Below are positions 46,385 to 53,382 of a stretch of DNA of 64,000 nucleotides, piece by piece. Made by a program: the position numbers and the translations under genes. Source of the DNA: Corynebacterium sp. HS2168-gen11 (GTDB lineage Bacteria > Actinomycetota > Actinomycetes > Mycobacteriales > Mycobacteriaceae); assembly GCF_024834075.1 (NCBI RefSeq), contig NZ_JANUXR010000007.1, forward strand, positions 62,001 to 126,000. The letters run 5' to 3'. The notes beneath the pieces are model-generated. The model was not told the origin of the DNA, did not search any database, and worked only from the letters and a program-made list of their open reading frames with translations. Each line of letters begins with the position of its first letter. Within the stretch, counting starts at the first letter, position 1.

Positions 46385-47008
46385 TTACGCAGCCATGAAC
46401 TCTGGAATGAGATCACTATGCGGGCGCGGTTCAATGCCAAGCTTGGTGAGCAATTGGCGAACGTGTGCTTCTACTTCGTCGCACATGCGGTGGACGAGTG
46501 CTTTATCATCGGTGTTTTTTGGAATGGTCCAAGTTTGAGCATTATTGCCAATCTTGGTATTTGCACCAAAGCTGATCACTTCGTCGATATTGTGCAGTGA
46601 ATGCGGGTTGAAGGTCTTTGGTTTGAGATCTTCGGTTGGCACGCCACGTTCTTTTAATACCTCAATCACAACCGGATCAACGCAATACGCTGGGCTTAAA
46701 CCAACGGAACGAACAAATGCTTGTTCGCCGCCAAGGTAGCGAGTATAAGCAGAAGCGATCTGGGTACGTGCTGCATTGTCTTCTGAAACGAAGAGGATGC
46801 GGCAAGCAGGACCAGCTGCTGCGGCGTGATCTGAGTGATGCGCCTTGATGGTTTGCTGCATGAAATCAAGCAAATCATCGGTGCTGTCGGAATCGATTGG
46901 GGCTGCTACATCTGCCGAAGCAGGCTTTTCTTCTTCAACGAGAAAAGTGCTGAATAACTGACCCCATCGATGAGAGAGCTTGTGAGGTTGCTTCTTTAAG
47001 AAACCCAT
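46385..47008 (-). CDS. LMW phosphatase/ArsC-like protein lacking the catalytic cysteine
   Basis: A 207-residue protein: ~65 N-terminal residues without recognisable fold (acidic), then a low-molecular-weight phosphatase/arsenate-reductase-like domain. The P-loop reads LFVSEDNAARTQ where active members have V-C-x5-R-S: Ser75 replaces the nucleophilic Cys, while Arg81 is kept. Later HNIDEVISFGANTKI and TWTIPKNTDD correspond to the ArsC regions around the general acid and the W-x-(L/I)-P segment. It is probably a pseudo-enzyme or binding protein; phosphatase or arsenate reduction is unlikely. Start 47008 has AAAGGAG 10 nt upstream; an extension to 47107 has no support. Confidence 0.8.
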   Translation of the reverse strand: MGFLKKQPHKLSHRWGQLFSTFLVEEEKPASADVAAPIDSDSTDDLLDFMQQTIKAHHSDHAAAAGPACRILFVSEDNAARTQIASAYTRYLGGEQAFVRSVGLSPAYCVDPVVIEVLKERGVPTEDLKPKTFNPHSLHNIDEVISFGANTKIGNNAQTWTIPKNTDDKALVHRMCDEVEAHVRQLLTKLGIEPRPHSDLIPEFMAA

Positions 47009-47394
47009 AATTCTTATGCTCCTTTCGTCGGGGGGATGAATACAAACGCACCATAGGAAACGAAAGTACTGCTCTGATCGGTCTTGCAATACGAGCAAGT
47101 GGTTCAAAGAGAAGGATATTCACGTTACTTATGATGATGTTGTTACAACCGTACACGAATTATTGCTTGGTGTAAACCAATGATTGTAAAGTTCCCGTTG
47201 ATTCTCTCTGACAAGTATCCCACTTTATGCCTCTGACTTCGTGGTATGAAGAAAATTGTCGAAAGAATATTTTTCTAAAATTAACAGTACGCGTGTCCTG
47301 AATCTTCAAAAATGAGATGATATTTCCTTAATAGGGAAATATAAGATGTAGCAGCCGCAGGGTGTGTACTCCAGTATCAACGACCACAAGTCAC
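47009..47394. other. Region between LMW-phosphatase-like gene and dcd
   Basis: About 390 bp without a gene, AT-rich in its middle. It holds the SD of the - strand gene near 47,020, the palindromic TATTAAGG element at 47320-47342, and presumably the -35 regions of both divergent genes. Confidence 0.4.
47320..47342. repeat. Best palindromic copy of the dispersed TATTAAGG element
   Basis: Perfect 8-bp arms ATATTTCC (47320-47327) and GGAAATAT (47335-47342) around TTAATAG, about 50 bp upstream of the dcd -10 box. The dyad would suit a dimeric DNA-binding protein. Confidence 0.7.
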
Positions 47395-47400
47395 TACACT
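47395..47400 (+). promoter_or_regulatory. -10 box of dcd
   Basis: TACACT followed by 7 nt and the GTG start at 47408: a classical leaderless arrangement; no SD is present. Confidence 0.6.
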
Positions 47401-47407
47401 AGAACAC

Positions 47408-47974
47408 GTGCTTTATTCAGATCATGATATTCGTGCCGCGATTGATGCCGGCGAGCTGGTCATCGAACCATTTGAACCAGAGTTGATTCAGCCATCGAGT
47501 ATCGATGTGCGCATGGATCGGTTCTTCCGAGTGTTTAACAACTCGAAGTACACACATATTGATCCAAAGCAGCAGCAAGATGAGCTGACTAGTTTGGTGG
47601 AAGTCGCCCCTGATGAGCCATTTGTGTTGCATCCAGGTGAGTTTGTGCTTGGTTCGACGCTGGAAAAATTCAGTTTGCCAGCGCATATGGCAGGGCGTTT
47701 GGAAGGCAAATCATCGCTTGGTCGCCTTGGACTGCTGACCCACTCAACCGCAGGTTTTATCGATCCAGGTTTTTCTGGTTACATCACCCTTGAGCTTTCC
47801 AACGTTGCCAATCTGCCAATCACCTTGTGGCCTGGCATGAAAGTTGGCCAGCTGGCACTGTTTAAGATGACCAGTGCTGCTGAAGTGCCGTATGGTTCGA
47901 GCTTACTTGGATCTAAATATCAAGGTCAGCGCGGTCCGACTCCTTCCAAGGCGTATCTCAACTTCCGCGATTAA
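47408..47974 (+). CDS. dcd: dCTP deaminase
   Basis: Converts dCTP to dUTP (in some actinobacterial forms on to dUMP) in pyrimidine deoxynucleotide synthesis. The 188-residue sequence starts [17 protein letters not shown] and contains [45 protein letters not shown] and the C-terminal [16 protein letters not shown], all family motifs, with the catalytic Glu in the second-last segment. Leaderless GTG start. The neighbouring gene is UDP-glucose dehydrogenase, the same pair as dcd-udgA in mycobacteria. Confidence 0.95.
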   Translation: MLYSDHDIRAAIDAGELVIEPFEPELIQPSSIDVRMDRFFRVFNNSKYTHIDPKQQQDELTSLVEVAPDEPFVLHPGEFVLGSTLEKFSLPAHMAGRLEGKSSLGRLGLLTHSTAGFIDPGFSGYITLELSNVANLPITLWPGMKVGQLALFKMTSAAEVPYGSSLLGSKYQGQRGPTPSKAYLNFRD

Positions 47975-48130
47975 GACCGGTCTCAGCTCGCGTGGTGCTC
48001 GGCTCGCGTCGGCCACCGCTGAGCTCTGCGTGTTTAGGCCGGCTCTGCCAAGGCCTGTGCTTATCGACGCTTACGTCTGCTGCGATCAACGTCCAAGTCG
48101 CAGCACGGTGTAGCGCGTCACAAACGATCA

Positions 48131-48166
48131 ACCTCCGGTGGGAAATACCAGATCCACACCGGAGGT
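48131..48166 (+). terminator. Hairpin downstream of dcd
   Basis: Stem ACCTCCGGTG / CACCGGAGGT (48131-48140, 48157-48166), 16-nt loop, then CTTTG; weak T-run. The preceding 150 bp contain GC-rich GCTCGCGT reiterations and a 12-mer GCTTATCGACGC at 48059-48070. Confidence 0.6.
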
Positions 48167-48235
48167 CTTTGTTCTGAACTGCTCGTAATAGGTCGTTTTC
48201 TTAATAAGTCCCTGCTGAGCACGAAAGGAGTCATG

Positions 48236-49558
48236 ATGGAAATGACAGTGATCGGTTTGGGCTATTTAGGACTCACCCACGCTGCCTGTATGGCTTCACT
48301 TGGGCACACCGTGATTGGTCTGGATCACGATCTCACACGCATTGGAGCCATTGCCAGTGGCCAGCAATGGTTGTATGAACCGGGCTTGCACGACCTCGTC
48401 GAAAAGCAGATGAGCAATGGAAAATTGCGCATCAGCAATAATTATCACGATGCGGCCACCACTGCTCACCTGCATTTTCTTGCGGTAGGGACTCCGGCAG
48501 ATGAAAATGGCCGCACTGATCTAATCGCGATTCAACAGGCCTTGACGCAACTGGTGCCACTTTTGCGCGGATCGCATGTCATTGTTGGAAAATCGACTGT
48601 ACCTGCAGGAACGTGCGCACAATTGCAGCAGCTGATTAGGAGTTTGCAGCATGCCGATGCACAAATTGAGCTGGTCTGGAACCCGGAATTTTTACGCGAA
48701 GGCAACGCGATTGCCGATACCTTACATCCTGAACGCATTGTTGTTGGTTTGCAGCAGGGATCGTCGCTGCAAGCATTCTTTGAGCAGCTCTACGCTCCAA
48801 TGTTGGCCGAGGGTGTGCCGCTAATTGTCACCGATTGGGCGACAGCGGAGTTGTCGAAGGTGGCAGCGAATGCGTTTTTGGCGCTGAAATTGTCCTTTAT
48901 TAACGCGGTGTCTGATATGTGCGGGCAGCATGATGCCGATATTGGCGACGTCGCGCAAATCCTCGGGTTGGACTCGCGCATCGGCTCGCAGTATTTACGC
49001 GCCGGGCTTGGCTATGGTGGCGGTTGCTTGCCAAAAGATGTGCAAGGTTTCATCGCTGCCGCACGAGACGCGCAGATCGAAAGCGTGCCTGCCTTGTTCA
49101 ATGCTGTAACCGCTATTAACGAAACGCGTATTACCAACGCGCTTGACGACGCTTTGCGCCTTGTACCAACACCGGCAGGGGCAAAAATTGCGGTGTTGGG
49201 GTGCGCGTTTAAGCCAAACTCTGATGATATTCGGCATTCGCCGGCATTGGCATTGGCGCGTGGATTGTCCCAGCACGCGGTGGATGTGCATGTGTATGAC
49301 CCGAAAGCTGGTGCACACGTTCGTGCCAGTGTGCCAGAAGTAACTGTGCAGGAGACACTGGTTGCGTGCGTGGAAGACGCGCAACTGGTGATTATTGCAA
49401 CCGAATGGGACGAGTTTGTGAAGCTTGATCCTATTTGGTTGCAACAGGTTGTGGCTAAGAAGAAGGTGTTGGATTTACGTAATTGCCTTGATCTACGTCA
49501 GTGGCAAGCTGCGGGTTGGGAGTATCGGGGTATTGCGCGAGGGCATGTGAGTGTCTAA
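48236..49558 (+). CDS. udgA: UDP-glucose 6-dehydrogenase family protein
   Basis: A 440-residue nucleotide-sugar dehydrogenase oxidising UDP-glucose to UDP-glucuronate (or a related sugar) with NAD. N-terminal Rossmann motif VIGLGYLGLTHA, central NPEFLREGNAI and the catalytic Cys264 in GYGGGCLPKD, C-terminal VLGCAFKPNSDDIRHSPAL. Of the start codons 48233, 48236 and 48242, ATG 48236 has the best distance (5 nt) to AAGGAG. The substrate cannot be distinguished from UDP-ManNAc by eye. Confidence 0.9.
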   Translation: MEMTVIGLGYLGLTHAACMASLGHTVIGLDHDLTRIGAIASGQQWLYEPGLHDLVEKQMSNGKLRISNNYHDAATTAHLHFLAVGTPADENGRTDLIAIQQALTQLVPLLRGSHVIVGKSTVPAGTCAQLQQLIRSLQHADAQIELVWNPEFLREGNAIADTLHPERIVVGLQQGSSLQAFFEQLYAPMLAEGVPLIVTDWATAELSKVAANAFLALKLSFINAVSDMCGQHDADIGDVAQILGLDSRIGSQYLRAGLGYGGGCLPKDVQGFIAAARDAQIESVPALFNAVTAINETRITNALDDALRLVPTPAGAKIAVLGCAFKPNSDDIRHSPALALARGLSQHAVDVHVYDPKAGAHVRASVPEVTVQETLVACVEDAQLVIIATEWDEFVKLDPIWLQQVVAKKKVLDLRNCLDLRQWQAAGWEYRGIARGHVSV

Positions 49559-49599
49559 AGTGAATCTCGCTGTATAGCTCTGATTGAAAGGAGAGCGAT

Positions 49600-49785
49600 G
49601 TGGGAAAACAAGCCTCCAAAGATCGCCGGATGTGGGCGATGAGCCCGGAGCGTTTGGAAGCGCATTTGCAATTGCGAACGCGTGCTCGGAGAATCCCAGA
49701 TAAGAAAAAACAAGCTGCAAAGCAGGCCTGCCGCAAAGGAAAGTGGCAGGCCTTTGGTCTTGTTAGTGGCTGTGGCCGCCCATGA
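49600..49785 (+). CDS. Small basic hypothetical protein
   Basis: A 61-residue frame starting GTG 49600 with AAAGGAG about 8 nt upstream. The product is Lys/Arg/Gln-rich and helical (KQASKDRRMWAMSPERLEAH), about pI above 10. I do not recognise it. The good SD and 41-bp distance from udgA argue it is translated. Against it: its last 20 codons run through the terminator at 49724-49753 and overlap the convergent YibE/F gene by 23 bp. Confidence 0.45.
   Translation: MGKQASKDRRMWAMSPERLEAHLQLRTRARRIPDKKKQAAKQACRKGKWQAFGLVSGCGRP
49724..49756. terminator. Terminator between udgA/small ORF and YibE/F gene
   Basis: Stem AGGCCTGCC / GGCAGGCCT (49724-49732, 49745-49753), 12-nt loop, TTT; A-rich on the left, so usable from both sides. 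It lies within the end of the small + strand frame. Confidence 0.65.
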
Positions 49786-51031
49786 CGATATCTTTTGCGC
49801 CAGTTGCATGTAGTGCCGAAGTTGAAACAGTATAGGCAGCAAAGAGCGTGGTGATTGGCACGGCTAAGGTTAATGCCAAGGCGCCAACTCCAGAGCGCAT
49901 GAGTTCAGTTGCCATGATATCGCTGGTGAAAAATTGTCCAAGCGGGCGCTCGACGACAGAGAGTAATAGCAGCATTGGCAAGCTGGCACCTGTGTAGGTT
50001 AAGACCAAGGTGTACACCATGGAAGAAATATGATCGCGGCCAACTCGCATGGCAGAAACGAATAGCTGCCACGGGGTTGCGTCTGGATTTAATTCCGCCA
50101 GCTCATTGACAGTTGAAGACTGTGCAATGGCAACGTCGTTGAGCACGCCAAGCGAACCGATAGTAAAACCACAGAGCATGAGGCCAATGACATTCACATC
50201 CGGCAGATAGAGCAAAATGTAGAGATTGCCATCTTCGCCAAGTCCACGTAGCTGATTATGATCAATCGCAATTGTTGCCAGCCAAGCTGAAATTGCAAGT
50301 GCTGTAAGTGTGCCACCGAGTGCCGAGGCGGATTTCCAGTTGAAACCGTGCACGAAAATTACCACGGTGAGCAGGATTAACGCACCTGAAAAGACTGCAA
50401 TTGCCATTGGGTTTTCGCCAAGCAAGAGTGCTGGCAACGTAAAATAGCCCACGATTGCCATGGTGATAATCAAGCCAACCAGCGCGCGGACACCGCGCAT
50501 GAGTGCAAGGGCTATGATCGACGCTGCGAAGATACATGCCCAGATGGCAAGTGGGATTGTGCGATCAATATCGCCAAACGCGTAACTTTTCTCTCCTGTA
50601 TCAGAGGAGGACTCGAGCAACTTAATATGCGCGCCGACGGCAAGTTCAGGATCGCCAACTTGGCCAGTATTGACCAATAATGTGCGTTTACCAGCATGTT
50701 CGCCTTCGGTAAGTTCTACAATAAACCAATTGCAATTTTCTGTACTGCCTGGTGCGATTCGTGGTGAGGTGTCAAACACCTGGCCTGATTCTGGGGCATT
50801 ACATGCACCTTGGTCTTCACTGACCACAGTGCCAGCGACTTGCTTGTGCCCAAGGCTAAAGGCGGAATAAAACTCTGGCGCAATATTGGGTTGCTTATCA
50901 CCTGGCCAGAGCATGGCTGTGCCGATGATGCTGGCAGCTCCCCAGAGGATTAAAAAGACGAACAAAACGACGCGCCAAAGCGTCCATGTGTGCTGGTGAG
51001 ACGGGTGATCCAGCTGTGCATGTTTGCCCAT
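49763..51031 (-). CDS. YibE/F family membrane protein
   Basis: A 422-residue protein: His-rich N-terminus (GKHAQLDHPSHQH), one transmembrane segment, an extracytoplasmic OB-like domain (~55-165) and a C-terminal array of about seven transmembrane segments with GFTIGSLGVLNDVAIAQSSTVNEL and DHISSMVYTLVLTYTGASLP, typical of YibE/F. It ends in a His-containing tail (MGGHSH). The family has no established function. ATG 51031 has AAAGGAG 7 nt upstream. Confidence 0.88.
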   Translation of the reverse strand: MGKHAQLDHPSHQHTWTLWRVVLFVFLILWGAASIIGTAMLWPGDKQPNIAPEFYSAFSLGHKQVAGTVVSEDQGACNAPESGQVFDTSPRIAPGSTENCNWFIVELTEGEHAGKRTLLVNTGQVGDPELAVGAHIKLLESSSDTGEKSYAFGDIDRTIPLAIWACIFAASIIALALMRGVRALVGLIITMAIVGYFTLPALLLGENPMAIAVFSGALILLTVVIFVHGFNWKSASALGGTLTALAISAWLATIAIDHNQLRGLGEDGNLYILLYLPDVNVIGLMLCGFTIGSLGVLNDVAIAQSSTVNELAELNPDATPWQLFVSAMRVGRDHISSMVYTLVLTYTGASLPMLLLLSVVERPLGQFFTSDIMATELMRSGVGALALTLAVPITTLFAAYTVSTSALHATGAKDIVMGGHSH

Positions 51032-51137
51032 GACGAACTCCTTTGTTCAAGTGCTACTAGCCGTAACCTCATAGTCTACAAGTTATGATTCACACCCAGC
51101 TAGTTATGTGCAATATCCATAGAATCTGCCGAAAACT

Positions 51138-51185
51138 ACCACGAGCCTTGGAATCTCATATCGGGGAGATTCCAAGGCTCGTGGT
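51138..51185 (-). terminator. 20-bp stem terminator after alaT
   Basis: Perfect 20-bp inverted repeat (51138-51157 with 51166-51185, arm ACCACGAGCCTTGGAATCTC), 8-nt loop, followed on the - strand by TAGTTTTC. Confidence 0.8.
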
Positions 51186-51233
51186 GGCAGTTTGTGTCTG
51201 GTATGTGTACAGCTGCGGTGAGTCTTCATCACG

Positions 51234-51271
51234 CTGAGTATGCGTCGCGCTCAGTATGCGCTCAGTATGCG
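51234..51271. repeat. Tandem 11-bp repeat downstream of alaT
   Basis: CTCAGTATGCG occurs twice in tandem (51250-51260, 51261-51271), with a one-mismatch copy CTGAGTATGCG at 51234-51244. It lies between the alaT stop and its terminator. Confidence 0.8.
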
Positions 51272-51289
51272 TTGACGTTACCAGTGCTG

Positions 51290-52555
51290 CTATTGCTTAT
51301 AGCTGGACAAGAAGTTACCAAGCCGCTCGATAGCAACCGCGAGTTCATCTTTCCACGGAAGCGTGACCACACGGAAGTGATCCGGCTTTGGCCAGTTAAA
51401 ACCAGTGCCGTGTACAAGCAAGATCTTTTCTTGACGCAATAAATCCAGCATGAGCTGGGCATCATCATGAATATCATAATGATTCAGATCAAGCTTCGGG
51501 AAGGCATACAGTGCACCCATCGGCTTGACACAGCTGACACCTGGAATGGAATTGAGCTTTTCCCACGCAACATTGCGCTGCTCAAGCAGGCGTCCACCAC
51601 TACCGGTGAGCTCATAAATCGATTGCCGGCCACCAAGGGCGACCTGAATGCCATGCTGCGCTGGCACATTTGGGCACAAACGAGTGCCCGCAAGCAAGTC
51701 GAGGCCTTCAATAAATCCACGTGCTCGATGTTTCGGACCAGTGACAATCATCCACCCAGCACGATATCCAGCTACACGATAAGCCTTGGACAATCCGTTG
51801 AACGTAATACACAACAAATCTGGGCACAAGGTAGCGAGAGAAATATGCGTTGCATCGTCGTAAAGAATGCGGTCGTAGATTTCGTCGGCAAGCACAAGCA
51901 AGTCGTACTCGCGAGCAACGTCGACGATTCGCTGCAACACCTCGCGAGAATACACCGCGCCAGTTGGGTTATTCGGATTAATCACCACAATGGCTTTGGT
52001 TTTTTCGGAAACTTTCGCGCGAATATCCTCGATTGATGGATTCCAATCGTCATCTTCATCGCAGAGATAATGCACTGGTTTGCCGCCCGCTAGTGAGGTT
52101 GCAGCTGTCCAGAGAGGATAGTCCGGTGCCGGAATAAGCACTTCATCGCCGTCGTTGAGCAGCGCTTGGGTGGTCATGGTGATCAGCTCAGAGACACCAT
52201 TGCCGAGATAAATATCTTCAATGTCGAAGGAAGGGAAATCTGGGATCACTTCGTAGCGAGTCACAATTGCGCGACGAGCTGGGATAATGCCCTTGGAAGT
52301 GGAGTAGCCTTGGGAAGTTGGTAGGGCCTTGATCATGTCACGCAAGATGACATCGGGAGCGTCAAAACCGAAGATCGCCGGATTGCCTGTGTTGAGCTTT
52401 AAAATGCGGTGGCCATCGAGTTCGAGGCGTTCTGCTTCTTCAGCAACCGGACCACGAATTTCGTAGAGCACATTTTTCATTTTTTCCGACTGATCAAAAA
52501 TACGTCGTGGGCGACGTACCGTTGGTCGTGACTGAGCTTCCTCGTTTGTATTCAC
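51290..52555 (-). CDS. alaT: Alanine aminotransferase AlaT (PLP class I)
   Basis: A 421-residue fold-type I aminotransferase forming alanine from pyruvate. PLP lysine Lys257 lies in FNGLSKAYR; NPNNPTGAVYS, VLADEIYDRI (Asp that pairs with the PLP ring) and the arginine of YRAGW are present. The N-terminal EIRGPVAEEAERLELDGHRILKLNTGNPA is typical of AlaT rather than AspC. GTG start at 52555. It is a single-gene unit with its own terminator. Confidence 0.93.
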   Translation of the reverse strand: MNTNEEAQSRPTVRRPRRIFDQSEKMKNVLYEIRGPVAEEAERLELDGHRILKLNTGNPAIFGFDAPDVILRDMIKALPTSQGYSTSKGIIPARRAIVTRYEVIPDFPSFDIEDIYLGNGVSELITMTTQALLNDGDEVLIPAPDYPLWTAATSLAGGKPVHYLCDEDDDWNPSIEDIRAKVSEKTKAIVVINPNNPTGAVYSREVLQRIVDVAREYDLLVLADEIYDRILYDDATHISLATLCPDLLCITFNGLSKAYRVAGYRAGWMIVTGPKHRARGFIEGLDLLAGTRLCPNVPAQHGIQVALGGRQSIYELTGSGGRLLEQRNVAWEKLNSIPGVSCVKPMGALYAFPKLDLNHYDIHDDAQLMLDLLRQEKILLVHGTGFNWPKPDHFRVVTLPWKDELAVAIERLGNFLSSYKQ

Positions 52556-52617
52556 GTCGTCAATTGTGCCACTTTTGGGAGGAGACCAACAAGTGTGCGC
52601 TATGCGAGAAAAATAAC

Positions 52618-52650
52618 AACAGGACCAACCCTTTACGAGTTGATCCTGTT
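52618..52650 (-). terminator. Terminator of the DUF1707 gene
   Basis: Stem AACAGGACCAAC / GTTGATCCTGTT (52618-52629, 52639-52650, one mismatch), followed on the - strand by GTTATTTTTC. Confidence 0.8.
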
Positions 52651-52655
52651 ACATG

Positions 52656-53282
52656 TTACGAACCTTTTGGCTTATTGAGTTTTCGCATCATGTTTTCAGT
52701 CATTTCAAGTGCATGATTGGCGATTTCGGCGCGCTTTTGTGCTCGAAATGCTGTGAGCTCAGCACGTTGCTTGGCACTGAGCATCCTAATGCGTTGCTGA
52801 TGCTCTTGGTAGGCCATTTCCAAGTCGCGTTGACGCTGGCGCGCAAGTTCGCGAGGCGATGGTGTGTACCACGATGATGGGCCAATTTTGATCAGATAGA
52901 GCAAAATGTAGAGCGTTACGCCGACTATAAAGAACAATGATGGTTGTGAGTGAAATGCCTGCTCAATGCTGAGTACGGCAAAAGTGGAAAGTAAGAGGAT
53001 GCCAAGGCGAATGCGTTTGCCATCTTTATAAGCCTGATAAATTTCTGCTCGCGTGTACATTGCCGCAAGTTCTGCTTCCTGCATGGTGTCTTCGGCAGGC
53101 GGCAGATCGTAAAATACTTGTTCAAGATCGCCGTGAGTGACAGCGCTGGTAATGATGTCTACGCGAATTTCGTATTCATCAAGATCAATACGACCAGCTG
53201 CAACATGCTTTGCCAGAGCGTCGATTGCCTCTGCACGTTCTTGGTCAGTGAGACGGTACTCAGGATTTGAAGGCATATTCAT
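52656..53282 (-). CDS. DUF1707 (SHOCT-like) membrane protein
   Basis: A 208-residue protein. N-terminal DUF1707: YRLTDQERAEAIDALAKHVAAGRIDLDEYEIRVDIITSAVTHGDLEQVFYDLP, a short domain thought to mediate protein interactions. Then two hydrophobic segments (~98-140) and a long basic coiled-coil-like helix (RQRQRDLEMAYQEHQQRIRMLSAK on). Function unknown. ATG 53282 is chosen since a -10 box TAAAGT ends 7 nt upstream; ATG 53276 is an alternative. Confidence 0.86.
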   Translation of the reverse strand: MNMPSNPEYRLTDQERAEAIDALAKHVAAGRIDLDEYEIRVDIITSAVTHGDLEQVFYDLPPAEDTMQEAELAAMYTRAEIYQAYKDGKRIRLGILLLSTFAVLSIEQAFHSQPSLFFIVGVTLYILLYLIKIGPSSWYTPSPRELARQRQRDLEMAYQEHQQRIRMLSAKQRAELTAFRAQKRAEIANHALEMTENMMRKLNKPKGS

Positions 53283-53289
53283 GTTTCCT

Positions 53290-53295
53290 ACTTTA
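53290..53295 (-). promoter_or_regulatory. -10 box of the DUF1707 gene
   Basis: TAAAGT on the - strand, 7 nt from ATG 53282; leaderless spacing. Confidence 0.5.
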
Positions 53296-53382
53296 GCGAA
53301 TTTTGAAGTGGCGCAAACTTCGGTACAGACTGTTGAATATCTCAACGTTGTGTGGCATTAGTCTGTAGAAATATTCCTTAGT

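Noticed and set aside
47320..47342. TATTAAGG dyad as parS, LexA box, GlxR site or DtxR operator
   Set aside because: The sequence does not match parS (TGTTTCACGTGAAACA), GlxR (TGTGA-N6-TCACA) or DtxR consensus, and most copies are inside genes.
51234..51271. 11-bp tandem repeat as a start of a CRISPR or VNTR array
   Set aside because: Only two perfect and one variant copy with no spacers; recorded as a simple repeat.
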